64,000 bases of DNA from an uncultured Clostridia bacterium. Lineage in GTDB: Bacteria > Bacillota > Clostridia > Peptostreptococcales > Anaerovoracaceae. The translations under genes and the position numbers were made by a program. Below the pieces are notes generated by a model. The model was not told the DNA's origin. It did no database searches and was given only the letters and a program-made list of their open reading frames with translations. The stretch lies in NCBI GenBank assembly GCA_938045615.1, contig CALIBC010000180.1, positions 1 to 64,000 of the forward strand. The letters run 5' to 3'. Within the stretch, counting starts at the first letter, position 1, and the number at the start of each line of letters is the position of its first letter. Below are positions 7,645-15,042 of this stretch, piece by piece.

Positions 7645-8316
7645 ATGCGAACAAGAAGAAAGAGAAAAAAGTTTGGGCTTTTCAAGGTGCTGTTGTTGAT
7701 TGTTGTGCTGATTGCGGGCGCAGTGATTGCAAGACAGTATTTACCGTGGAAGCACTACGCAGATACCGAACACGGCTGGAAGTTGATACTGGTCAATAAA
7801 GACAACTATATACCAAAGGACTATAAGGTGAAACTGCTGACTCTGTCCAACGGCAAAAAAGTTGACGCAAGGATATATCCAAAGCTGCAGGAGATGTTCG
7901 ATGCGGCAAGGGCTTCGGGAATCAATCTTCACGTTGCTGAAGGGTACCGAAGTGAGGAAGAGCAGGAAGATTTGCTGGAAGAAAAAATCGAGAGCTTTAT
8001 CGAAGAAGGGAAGTCCGAAGGAGAGGCCGAAAAACTGGCTCGCAAGTGGGTTGCCTTGCCGGGCACAAGTGAACATCAGTTGGGGCTCGCGGTGGACATA
8101 AACTCGCGGATTTCCACGCCTTCCGGACCTTTGTATTCATGGCTTGCAAATAATTCGTATAAATACGGGTTTATTTTAAGGTATCCGCCGAACAAGGTCT
8201 CCATAACCGGAGTAAAGTACGAGCCGTGGCACTTTCGATATGTCGGAAAAAGTGCTGCGGCGGAAATACACAGGCAGGGTATCTGTTTGGAAGAGTATGT
8301 AGAGGAACTGGATTGA
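7645..8316 (+). CDS. VanY-type D-alanyl-D-alanine carboxypeptidase, membrane-anchored
   Basis: A 223-residue protein with a basic N-terminus (R-T-R-R-K-R-K-K) and one membrane segment (about residues 10-30), then a VanY domain. The zinc and catalytic residues are visible in S-E-H-Q-L-G-L-A-V-D and E-P-W-H-F-R-Y. I take ATG 7645 as the start because it follows GGATTGGAAG and gives a normal anchor; the frame is open upstream but only inside the permease gene. Family members remove D-Ala from peptidoglycan stem peptides outside the cell. Its presence in the sigma/ABC operon points to a wall-targeting antibiotic or bacteriocin response. Confidence 0.85.
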   Translation: MRTRRKRKKFGLFKVLLLIVVLIAGAVIARQYLPWKHYADTEHGWKLILVNKDNYIPKDYKVKLLTLSNGKKVDARIYPKLQEMFDAARASGINLHVAEGYRSEEEQEDLLEEKIESFIEEGKSEGEAEKLARKWVALPGTSEHQLGLAVDINSRISTPSGPLYSWLANNSYKYGFILRYPPNKVSITGVKYEPWHFRYVGKSAAAEIHRQGICLEEYVEELD

Positions 8317-8394
8317 CGAAAAAGGCATCGAAAAAGTTTTTACCGTCTTTCCATATACCGTAACAGCAGAAGAGGAAGCGGATTGACGAAAAAG
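8301..8394 (+). repeat. Direct repeat duplicating the 3' end of the VanY gene
   Basis: The 24 bases at 8301-8324, spanning the last VanY codons and stop, recur at 8371-8394 with 22 matches, 70 bp apart. It looks like a short segmental duplication of a gene end. No function is evident. Confidence 0.6.
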
Positions 8395-8413
8395 ACGCAT
8401 AGAGATTTGAGAA

Positions 8414-8461
8414 AAGGCACGCCGGGTAATCGTAAAGGATTCACCGGGCATGCCTTGTTTT
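8414..8461. terminator. Bidirectional intrinsic terminator between VanY and uraA
   Basis: The arms AAGGCACGCCGGGTAATC and GGATTCACCGGGCATGCCTT are complementary with a few bulges around a short loop, followed by TTGTTTT on the plus strand. It lies between two convergent genes and probably ends both transcripts. Confidence 0.7.
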
Positions 8462-8490
8462 ATGTCTTAACGACGTTAAGCTTTGAGGTG

Positions 8491-9762
8491 TCAAAAGTCG
8501 TTTGTCAGGTGCATTTTGTCGAGTATGTAGAAAACCAATCCCATTATTATCCCTACGATGGTTGCCAGGCACATTCCTTTCAGCTCCACCGAACCGATCT
8601 TTATGTATGCGCCGGAAAGCCCGACGATAAAGATGAGAGACGTCATGGCAAGGTTTCTGGATTTGGAGTAATCGACTTTTTCATCCACCATGAGTCTTAT
8701 ACCTGATGCCGCAATCATTCCGTAAAGCAAGAAACTTACACCTCCCATAACGGGGGCAGGTATGGACTGAATCAGTCCCGAGGCCTTGCCTACGAATGAG
8801 AGCAGAATTGAAAAGAGCGCCGCTCCGCCTATAACCCAGACGCTATAAACCTTTGTGATTGCCATAACGCCTATGTTTTCACCGTACGTGGTGGTCGGAA
8901 CCGAACCGCAGAATCCGGACAGAGATGTCGATATTCCATCCGAAAAAAGTGAGCGATGCAGCCCCGGATCCTCAAGGAGATTACTTCCGACGATTTCAGA
9001 AGTAACGACCTGATGTCCTATGTGTTCTGAAATTACGACAAGAGAGGCCGGTATTATAATCAAAATGGCTTCGATATTGAACTTTGGCGTGAGAAAATTC
9101 GGCATGGCGAGCCAAGAAGCCTGATGCACCGTTCCAAAATCGACGATCCCCAGTCCGAGGGCAACCGCGTAACCGGTGATTATTGAAATAAGTATTGCTA
9201 TTGCCGAAGCGAAACCTCTGAACAGAACCTGCCCGAAGATCGCCACGAGCAGTGTGACGATGAAAGCGATCACAAATTTTGAGTTTATGGATTTATAAGT
9301 TTCAGTCAGTATGATGCCGCCGTTCTGCGCCGCATTACCGGCAAGTTCAAGACCGATGAGGGCGACCACAGGTCCCATGGCTGCGGGAGGGAGGACCGTG
9401 TCTATCCACTTCACGCCCGCAAATTTAACTATCACGGCGACCGTCATGAAAATAAAGCCGGTGACGACGAACCCGCCGAGTGCATATTGATAACCGAGAT
9501 TCGGGTTGTTTATTACCAGCAGAGCCGGAGAGATAAAGGCGAAACTCGACCCCAGATAAGCGGGGGACTTTCCTTTTGTGACAAAAATAAAGATAAGTGT
9601 GCCGACTCCGTTCATTAGCAGAGCTATGGCAGGACTTATCCCGAGTAGGTAAGGTACCAGCACCGATGCCGAAAACATGGCAAATGTGTGTTGTATACTC
9701 AGGGGGATTCCCCGACTGAGAGGGACTCTTTGCTGGACTTGGACTATTTTTGAATTGTTCAT
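8491..9762 (-). CDS. uraA: Uracil/xanthine permease (NCS2 family)
   Basis: A 423-residue transporter of about 12-14 helices. NCS2 hallmarks are Q-H-T-F-A-M-F-S-A near residue 24, G-F-I-F in the helical repeat, S-E-H-I-G-H-Q near 245, and S-G-F-C-G-S-V-P-T-T-T-Y-G-E-N-I-G-V near 275-293, containing the substrate-site Glu. It should import uracil with protons. AAGGAGG lies ten bases before the ATG. No PyrR-type attenuator was recognised in the short leader. Confidence 0.88.
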   Translation of the reverse strand: MNNSKIVQVQQRVPLSRGIPLSIQHTFAMFSASVLVPYLLGISPAIALLMNGVGTLIFIFVTKGKSPAYLGSSFAFISPALLVINNPNLGYQYALGGFVVTGFIFMTVAVIVKFAGVKWIDTVLPPAAMGPVVALIGLELAGNAAQNGGIILTETYKSINSKFVIAFIVTLLVAIFGQVLFRGFASAIAILISIITGYAVALGLGIVDFGTVHQASWLAMPNFLTPKFNIEAILIIIPASLVVISEHIGHQVVTSEIVGSNLLEDPGLHRSLFSDGISTSLSGFCGSVPTTTYGENIGVMAITKVYSVWVIGGAALFSILLSFVGKASGLIQSIPAPVMGGVSFLLYGMIAASGIRLMVDEKVDYSKSRNLAMTSLIFIVGLSGAYIKIGSVELKGMCLATIVGIIMGLVFYILDKMHLTNDF

Positions 9763-9861
9763 ACGTTATCTGCCTCCTTATAAACATTTAACCGAAGAGT
9801 GTTGCTTTATCGGTCTATATTTTGACGATTGCTGTCTTAGCGTTCAATAAAAATGCCGTTT

Positions 9862-10275
9862 TTACGTTTTTTCCCGCCTGTAAGCGTATAAACTTGCCCA
9901 CGTCAACACGAGCCATGCCGTAAATGCTCCAATGCGCACTCCCAATTTGACGGGAGCAAGAAGATTTATCGACAAAATCGTAACTAATGCGACCGCAAAC
10001 GCGGCAACAACAGAAAAAAGTAAAACTTTTAACATCCCGTTATTTTCTTGCCGCCCATCCTTGTCTCTTTTGAATTTGTATATGATTTTCACCCATACAG
10101 CAACGGCCCAGAGTAAGAAAAGAGCAGTCAATCTCCAAGTCCAAGCAGGTTCATCCGGTTCCCAAAACGATACCAGGGCGCTCGTCACAATCACCACCAT
10201 GCCGGCAAGCAGTCCCATGGTTATACCCACTATGCCGGATAAACCGACATGAAATCCTTTTTCTTCATTTTTCAT
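9862..10275 (-). CDS. Four-helix membrane protein of unknown function
   Basis: A 137-residue protein with hydrophobic segments near residues 10-35, 47-65, 82-105 and 110-128. A W-E-P-D-E-P-A-W segment lies in the first outside loop, and a charged K-F-K-R-D-K-D-G-R-Q-E linker in the middle. It starts at ATG 10275 behind AGGTG and is upstream of uraA on the same strand (about 100 bp). I do not recognise a family. Confidence 0.55.
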   Translation of the reverse strand: MKNEEKGFHVGLSGIVGITMGLLAGMVVIVTSALVSFWEPDEPAWTWRLTALFLLWAVAVWVKIIYKFKRDKDGRQENNGMLKVLLFSVVAAFAVALVTILSINLLAPVKLGVRIGAFTAWLVLTWASLYAYRREKT

Positions 10276-10555
10276 TATTTTTCACCTACCCTTTGGTGCA
10301 GTTCATCAAACTATTTTGTATGCAGTGCCATACAAATAATATCCGCTATTTTCTTAGTCGTCAAGACATATGTTATATTATCTTTTTGACTGAACGGTTA
10401 CTTACAATTCTTTACGTGAACTTTTGCTCAAAGGGGTTTCGGTTTACAATAAACTGTGTTAGTATAGTGGACAAATACAGATAACTCAAAGCTTCAAAAG
10501 CTAACGTTGATTTTATGTGTTTGAGAAAAATACTGAGATGGATAAGGGAGTTACC

Positions 10556-11959
10556 ATGAACATTAAAAAGAGTTTTACGTCACTTGTGTTTATATGTTGC
10601 TTAATACTGGCGCTGACGCCGTCCTTTGCGGTGGCTGAAAACAAACACGAAGGGATGCGGGGGAACGGCAAAGCTGTAGCGGCGCACAGTAAAAAAACCG
10701 TTACGAAGAAAGAGAAGAATACCGTGCTGACCGGGGGCAAGAAAACTTTCTCGGGCAAGAGTAAAAAGCCGGCTTTGAGAGATAAGAAAAAGGTTGTCTT
10801 GAAGAAAAGCAGGTATGCTGTTTTAAGCAGGAAAAGACGCGCCTCACGGTCAAAAAAAATGCGTAAGCGCAGGCTGAGATATCAGACTGTGAAGAGTTTT
10901 TTTGTATCCGGAAGGACTCATGAATCCGTAACGCTGAAGTGGAATAAGGTCAAAAGCGCGAAAGGATACTATCTGTACCGCTCAGATTCCAAGAAGGGTA
11001 AGTACAAGAAGATCGCCGGATTCAAAGGCAGTAAAAAGAGGACTTACAGTGACAAAAACCTTACGGAAGAAACATACTATTTCTATAAGGTGAGAGTGAT
11101 GAAATCCAGGAAATACTCGCCGGTACTTTCCGTGCGTACGTACAAGAAACCTTTTGAGGAACAGGTATCCGAACTTAAAATCAGCACTGTCGGATCTCAG
11201 ACGAGACTCGAATGGAAGCCGATTGAAGATGCCACGGAATACAGGATATACAGGAAATATTACATGTCCGATGAATTTACGAAAATCAAGACTGTCAGCG
11301 GGGATGTACTTACGTATGATGACTATGCCGATTCCGGAAAAAACGCTTACTATATGATACGCGCTAAGAATTCAGATGTGGACGAGTTCAGCAAGTACAC
11401 TGAAGTTTACACATGGAAAACGGTTACCAGAGTTTTTATAGCGTGCGGTCACGGTACGACTCTGATAGGCACGTGGGACACGGGCTGCACGTACGGCGGT
11501 TACACCGAAGCCGGTCTGATGCTGCCGATCACAAAGTCCATGGTTGAGGCCTTGAGACGCTCGGGTGTATATGTGTACACGGATGCCGATGAGGGGAACA
11601 ACAGAAACATGGTCGCATGTGTAAGTTGGGCAAACAAAAAGAAGATAAGTGTTTATACGAGTATTCACTGTGACTACGATAAGGCTCCGAAAGGTACCAT
11701 ACCGCTGTATCTAAGCGCAAAAGGCAAGGTACTGGCGGGCAACATGAATGAATCCGTTTTGTATAATATGGGCATGAGCACCAGAGGACTTCGCAGGCGA
11801 ACAGATCTTTACGAGCTGAATGCGCCGTCGGCGCCGTCGTGCATATTTGAAACGGGTAATATCAAAAAGGATCTATCATATTTGAGGGATTCCGGAAGAT
11901 ATGGAGAGGCTTTGGCTGAAGGTATGTGTAAATATCTCGATGTCCAGTATGTGAAATAA
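10556..11959 (+). CDS. Secreted N-acetylmuramoyl-L-alanine amidase with basic linker and Fn3-like repeats
   Basis: A 467-residue protein starting at ATG 10556 (AAGGGAG upstream). Residues 1-27 are a signal peptide ending near F-A-V-A. Residues ~28-115 are extremely Lys/Arg-rich. Two Fn3-like modules follow (about 117-205 and 208-298; V-T-L-K-W-N-K-V, G-Y-Y-L-Y-R, then T-R-L-E-W-K-P, E-Y-R-I-Y-R). The C-terminal ~165 residues match Amidase_3: A-C-G-H-G, T-E-A-G-L, S-I-H-C-D and F-E-T-G-N supply the zinc ligands and catalytic Glu. It should cut the MurNAc-L-Ala bond. The basic linker may bind anionic wall polymers (inference). Confidence 0.82.
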   Translation: MNIKKSFTSLVFICCLILALTPSFAVAENKHEGMRGNGKAVAAHSKKTVTKKEKNTVLTGGKKTFSGKSKKPALRDKKKVVLKKSRYAVLSRKRRASRSKKMRKRRLRYQTVKSFFVSGRTHESVTLKWNKVKSAKGYYLYRSDSKKGKYKKIAGFKGSKKRTYSDKNLTEETYYFYKVRVMKSRKYSPVLSVRTYKKPFEEQVSELKISTVGSQTRLEWKPIEDATEYRIYRKYYMSDEFTKIKTVSGDVLTYDDYADSGKNAYYMIRAKNSDVDEFSKYTEVYTWKTVTRVFIACGHGTTLIGTWDTGCTYGGYTEAGLMLPITKSMVEALRRSGVYVYTDADEGNNRNMVACVSWANKKKISVYTSIHCDYDKAPKGTIPLYLSAKGKVLAGNMNESVLYNMGMSTRGLRRRTDLYELNAPSAPSCIFETGNIKKDLSYLRDSGRYGEALAEGMCKYLDVQYVK

Positions 11960-12013
11960 ATGTAATACGCCGGTTTGAGAGGTGATCAAATAGTTTGACG
12001 ATCGGGTCAATCT

Positions 12014-12100
12014 AAAACGGACACTCCGCCCGCGGATCGAGTCATAGTCGCAGAAAACTGTTCCTGCGGAAAGACTTGCGGGTGGAGTATCCGTTTATTT
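12014..12100. terminator. Long-stem bidirectional terminator between the amidase gene and cysK
   Basis: AAACGGACACTCCGCCCGC (12015-12033) pairs with GCGGGTGGAGTATCCGTTT ending at 12096, with 17 of 19 positions matched. A smaller hairpin lies in the ~40-base loop. It sits between two converging genes. Confidence 0.65.
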
Positions 12101-12104
12101 AAAG

Positions 12105-13034
12105 TTACTCCTGAAAAAGCGGTGTCGACAAGTACCTTTCACCCGTGTCCGGGAGCAACACCACTATGTTCTTTCCCTCGGCTTCAGGTCGCCCGGCAAT
12201 TTCTACTGCGGCCTTGAGCGCGGCGCCGGAAGAAATCCCCGCGAGAAATCCCTCGTTCTCACCTATCATTTTTCCGTATTCAAAGGCGTCGTCGTTCGAC
12301 ACCGTGATAATCTCATCGTAGATTGCGGTATTCAGTGTATCGGGAAGAAAACCTGCACCGATCCCCTGAATCTTATGAGAAGCCGGTTCGCCGCCCGACA
12401 GGACCGGGGAATCGGCAGGCTCGACCGCCACGACCTTTACGTCGGGATTTTTTTCCTTTAAGTATTTTCCGGTGCCTGAGATTGTCCCTCCGGTGCCGAC
12501 CCCGGAGACGAAGTAATCCACCTTTCCGTCGGTGTCTTCAAAGATCTCGGAACCTGTGGTCAGGTAATGCGTCTTCGGATTTGCGGGATTTAGGAATTGC
12601 CCCGGGATGAAACTGTTTTCAATGGCTTTGGCGAGGTCTTCCGCCTTTTGGATGGCTCCTTTCATTCCCTTGCTTCCCTCTGTCAGAACGAGTTCCGCGC
12701 CATAAGCTTTTATGAGATTACGCCGTTCGATTGACATGGTTTCAGGCATAACGATGATGACCCTGTAACCTCTGGCGGTTCCGACTGAGGCGAGTCCGAT
12801 TCCCGTATTTCCTGAAGTTGCTTCGATTATAACCGAATCCTTATCCAGCTTTCCGCTTTCTTCCGCATCATCAAACATGGCCTTGGCGATGCGGTCTTTT
12901 ACCGAACCCGCAGGGTTGAAATACTCGAGTTTTGCTACGATACGGGCATTCAGACCGAGTTTTTTCTCAGTGTTTGTAAGCTCCAGAAGTGGTGTTTTTC
13001 CTATGAGTTGGTCTATTGATTCATAAATGGCCAT
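12105..13034 (-). CDS. cysK: Cysteine synthase (O-acetylserine sulfhydrylase)
   Basis: A 309-residue PLP enzyme. G-S-V-K-D-R-I near residue 43 holds the PLP Lys; E-A-T-S-G-N-T-G-I-G near 68-77 is the substrate loop; G-T-G-G-T-I-S-G-T-G near 176-185 binds the phosphate; G-I-S-S-G-A-A is near 265. It makes cysteine from O-acetylserine and sulfide. AAAGGA precedes the ATG. No serine acetyltransferase lies nearby. Length and motifs are normal for CysK. Confidence 0.93.
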   Translation of the reverse strand: MAIYESIDQLIGKTPLLELTNTEKKLGLNARIVAKLEYFNPAGSVKDRIAKAMFDDAEESGKLDKDSVIIEATSGNTGIGLASVGTARGYRVIIVMPETMSIERRNLIKAYGAELVLTEGSKGMKGAIQKAEDLAKAIENSFIPGQFLNPANPKTHYLTTGSEIFEDTDGKVDYFVSGVGTGGTISGTGKYLKEKNPDVKVVAVEPADSPVLSGGEPASHKIQGIGAGFLPDTLNTAIYDEIITVSNDDAFEYGKMIGENEGFLAGISSGAALKAAVEIAGRPEAEGKNIVVLLPDTGERYLSTPLFQE

Positions 13035-13276
13035 ATTGACTGTCCTTTCTTTCAGTTCATGGTTTCAGTAAAAAGTCGTTAGTATGTTTATACGTCTAAA
13101 AAACAAAATGAAACATGGAAAGGCGATAGACCCCGACATCGTCAACGCCGATGGATTGCTCGGACGCTCTCCGGTACTAACTGTTCTTGCGACATTTTTT
13201 TGGTGTCTTTGTCCCGTTTATTTTCTAAAACCCAACGATACAAGACCTTTTTGACGTGATATCCCTAAAAACCTCG

Positions 13277-13705
13277 TCAGTTGTGCCAGTATAATAGAAA
13301 ATTAATACCAATAATCCCTGTAATAACGGATAAAAAAACGCTTATTTTGCAAAGAAAAACTATTATTTTTTTATGCTTTACTTTTATATTGTTTATTTTT
13401 TTAAAAATAATTACTGATATAATCCCTCCAAGCGGAGGAAGTATTGTTGCTATAACAGAAACAATTAAAAGAACAGGAAAATTGTTTTTTGATTTTTTGG
13501 CGTTTATATTATTGCCGTGTAATAAATTATCGACACTAACTCCATAAAGTTCGCTTAATAAAATCAAATTATCAATATCCGGATAACTGTTCCCGTTTTC
13601 CCATTTAGAAATAGATTGTCGTGAAATCCCCAGTTTGCTTACGACTTCTTCTTGAGTCAATCTATGTTCTTTCCTTCTTCTTTTTAAATTTTGATGTACG
13701 CTCAT
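13277..13705 (-). CDS. XRE-family regulator with C-terminal membrane segments
   Basis: A 142-residue protein. Residues 1-65 form a Cro/C1-type HTH (R-L-T-Q-E-E-V-V-S-K-L-G-I-S-R-Q-S-I-S-K-W-E); residues ~75-140 hold two hydrophobic segments separated by a basic loop. HTH proteins with such tails are thought to sense membrane signals. GGAGG precedes the ATG. It is divergent from two tiny genes (13882, 14011); the shared region has two near-identical operator-like repeats. The locus is more AT-rich than its surroundings, hinting at transfer. Confidence 0.75.
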   Translation of the reverse strand: MSVHQNLKRRRKEHRLTQEEVVSKLGISRQSISKWENGNSYPDIDNLILLSELYGVSVDNLLHGNNINAKKSKNNFPVLLIVSVIATILPPLGGIISVIIFKKINNIKVKHKKIIVFLCKISVFLSVITGIIGINFLLYWHN

Positions 13706-13755
13706 CTAAATTCCTCCAATTGCGCTTTACACCTTATTATAAAACAAAAACAACG

Positions 13756-13797
13756 AGCAACCAATAGTTGCTATTTTTTTGCACCGAATAGTTTCTA
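13756..13797. promoter_or_regulatory. Tandem operator-like repeats between the XRE regulator and the small-gene operon
   Basis: Two 17-bp sequences, 13757-13773 and 13781-13797, match at 14 of 17 positions and are 24 bp apart. The first contains a perfect palindrome, AGCAAC-CAATA-GTTGCT (13756-13772). They lie 50-90 bp upstream of the regulator's ATG, where its promoter should be, and upstream of a TACAAT -10 candidate (13837-13842) for the opposite operon. They are probably the XRE binding sites. Confidence 0.55.
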
Positions 13798-13881
13798 CAC
13801 TAACTTTAAAAAAGCTTTATAGTTAAATTAAAGCGGTACAATGAAGCACTTGTGTTACAAATCCGAAGGAGGTATTTACAA

Positions 13882-13995
13882 ATGTTTATTAAAGGAAAAG
13901 GAAATGGTTTGATAATCCAAGAAACCGTTTGCAAAGCTAGAATCACGTGCAGCAAAACAGGGAAAATTACAAAATCATATATACCTGCACTTTAA
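13882..13995 (+). CDS. 37-residue basic peptide of unknown function
   Basis: A short frame preceded by an ideal AAGGAGG. The peptide is basic, has two Cys (in T-V-C-K-A and I-T-C-S-K), starts M-F-I-K-G-K-G-N-G and ends Y-I-P-A-L. It has no signal peptide or membrane segment. The next small gene begins 15 bases after its stop. It could be a small toxin, signalling peptide or bacteriocin-like precursor with the membrane protein as partner; none of this is shown by sequence. Support rests on the ribosome site, gene pairing and divergent regulator. Confidence 0.45.
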   Translation: MFIKGKGNGLIIQETVCKARITCSKTGKITKSYIPAL

Positions 13996-14010
13996 TAAAG
14001 GAATCTTATC

Positions 14011-14190
14011 ATGAAACCATATTTAAAATTGTTTTTTTTAATCCTTTTTATCAGCATAATATTTTTCGGAATCCATCTGACTTTACCGGTACATTTTCAT
14101 AATATATTTATGCTAATTGTTTGCTCAACGATAGTAGCGCTCGTTATAACGTTTATATACGCGTTATACAGGAAATTTTTTACAAAATAA
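14011..14190 (+). CDS. 59-residue protein with two transmembrane segments
   Basis: The ATG follows AAAGGA by eight bases. The product has hydrophobic helices at about residues 6-25 and 33-52, a short loop L-P-V-H-F-H-N between them, and a basic tail Y-R-K-F-F-T-K. It is the second gene of a two-gene transcript ending at a terminator 38 bases downstream. Small two-helix proteins like this serve as immunity proteins, holins or membrane toxins; no family was recognised. Confidence 0.5.
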   Translation: MKPYLKLFFLILFISIIFFGIHLTLPVHFHNIFMLIVCSTIVALVITFIYALYRKFFTK

Positions 14191-14227
14191 TTTAGAAAAA
14201 CAGGAATCGCAAGTGTTTGTAGGCTTT

Positions 14228-14257
14228 AAAAAAGAATCTCTAAGCAGGTTCTTTTTT
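14228..14257 (+). terminator. Intrinsic terminator of the small-gene operon
   Basis: AAAAAAGAATCT and AGGTTCTTTTTT form a stem with one mismatch around CTAAGC, and the 3' arm supplies the T-run. Confidence 0.65.
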
Positions 14258-14425
14258 CTATCTCACAACTTGCACATATCTCATGAATCATGGGAATCAG
14301 TTTTATGCTCTGTTTCTCATCAGAAAGATGTTCTATTTCCTTATGTGTCTACATATTCGGATTTAAGTTTTACAGTTCATTGAGTTCAAAGAGGGAGGCT
14401 TCTCGCCGCGGATAGTGTAAAATAA
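14258..14425. other. Intergenic spacer with no recognised feature
   Basis: No plausible gene, ribosome site, promoter or RNA structure was seen on either strand between the terminator and the palindromic element. Confidence 0.4.
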
Positions 14426-14740
14426 TTGTGGAGTTTTATTATCGGGATAATTTTTATATGTTCATTACTGAAGTTCCTGTAAAATGCGGACATGGGCATC
14501 AGGCTTTTCCGCAGGAGCAGTATGCAATCACCGCCGGAAACGCGTAAGGAAATTGAAGTGTGGCGGGCGTGCTGTTTGAGGGCATGTTGAAGCGGTGATG
14601 CCTGAGTTCACGCCGCCACTCAATTTCCGCAAGTGAGGCGTGCGATTGCCTGCGACGAGGACTTGCCTGATGCCCATGTCCGCATTTGGCAAAGAAATCT
14701 GAAATCCGTTCATGTATAATAGCGGAGAAAAACTCCACAA
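14426..14740. repeat. 315-bp imperfect palindrome, possible MITE-like element
   Basis: Nested inverted repeats share one centre near 14585: 12-bp ends (TTGTGGAGTTTT at 14426-14437 and its complement at 14729-14740); a perfect 23-bp pair (14482-14504 and 14665-14687); and an inner pair around GGAAATTGA (14548-14566 and 14613-14628) that differs by small gaps. No transposase is present and no clear target-site duplication was found. It ends about 30 bp before the promoter of the TPP riboswitch. Confidence 0.65.
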
Positions 14741-14770
14741 AACTTGACACCGTCCTTCGCCGTGGAAAAC

Positions 14771-14799
14771 TTGCATTAATGCGTATTTCGATGTAGAAT
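14771..14799 (+). promoter_or_regulatory. Promoter of the TPP riboswitch-thiT transcript
   Basis: TTGCAT (14771-14776), a 17-bp spacer and TAGAAT (14794-14799) lie just upstream of the riboswitch, with transcription expected to begin near 14806. Confidence 0.6.
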
Positions 14800-14814
14800 T
14801 GGCGTGATAAATAT

Positions 14815-15042
14815 TGCTGGGGGAGCGATGGCTGAGAGTTGCTTCATGGACGTGAAACGGATATATGTACGTTTAAATCTTTAAACGTACGGGTATTCTG
14901 TTTAGAACTGCGGTAAGTAATTAGAACTGCTTACAGGCGCTGCGCATGAGGCGAGACCCTTCTACCGGGCAGATAATGCTGCGATGGGAAGCTTAATGGC
15001 TGTATAACGGCGCCCCCTCCTGATGAATTAGGAGGTTTTTTT
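14815..15042 (+). ncRNA. TPP (thi-box) riboswitch with an extended internal arm
   Basis: Core elements are G-rich 5' strand GGGGG (14819-14823), CTGAGA (14832-14837), ACCCTTC (14956-14962) pairing back with GGGG, and the pyrophosphate-sensor half (about 14963-14992), where GCAG-ATAAT-GCTGC and GCGATGGGAAG match the thi-box consensus. Between CTGAGA and ACCC are about 118 bases, far more than in minimal aptamers. They fold as a stem GCTTCATG/CATGAGGC (14841-14848 with 14945-14952) enclosing an 11-bp perfect hairpin (14867-14890). In the expression platform, CCTCCT (15016-15021) can pair with the SD AGGAGG (15030-15035), directly followed by T7. It should shut off thiT when TPP is abundant. Confidence 0.85.

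Noticed and set aside
10293..10484. 63-residue frame upstream of the amidase
   Set aside because: AT-rich leader region, Cys/Phe-rich product, no ribosome site.
13108..13254. 48-codon open frame between cysK and the XRE regulator
   Set aside because: No ribosome site and it lies antiparallel over the cysK promoter region; the hydrophobic stretch may be chance. It could be a gene relic, but there is nothing to identify it.
14499..14776. Two minus-strand frames of ~82 residues inside the palindrome
   Set aside because: They are by-products of the inverted repeats; composition is His/Arg-rich and there are no ribosome sites.
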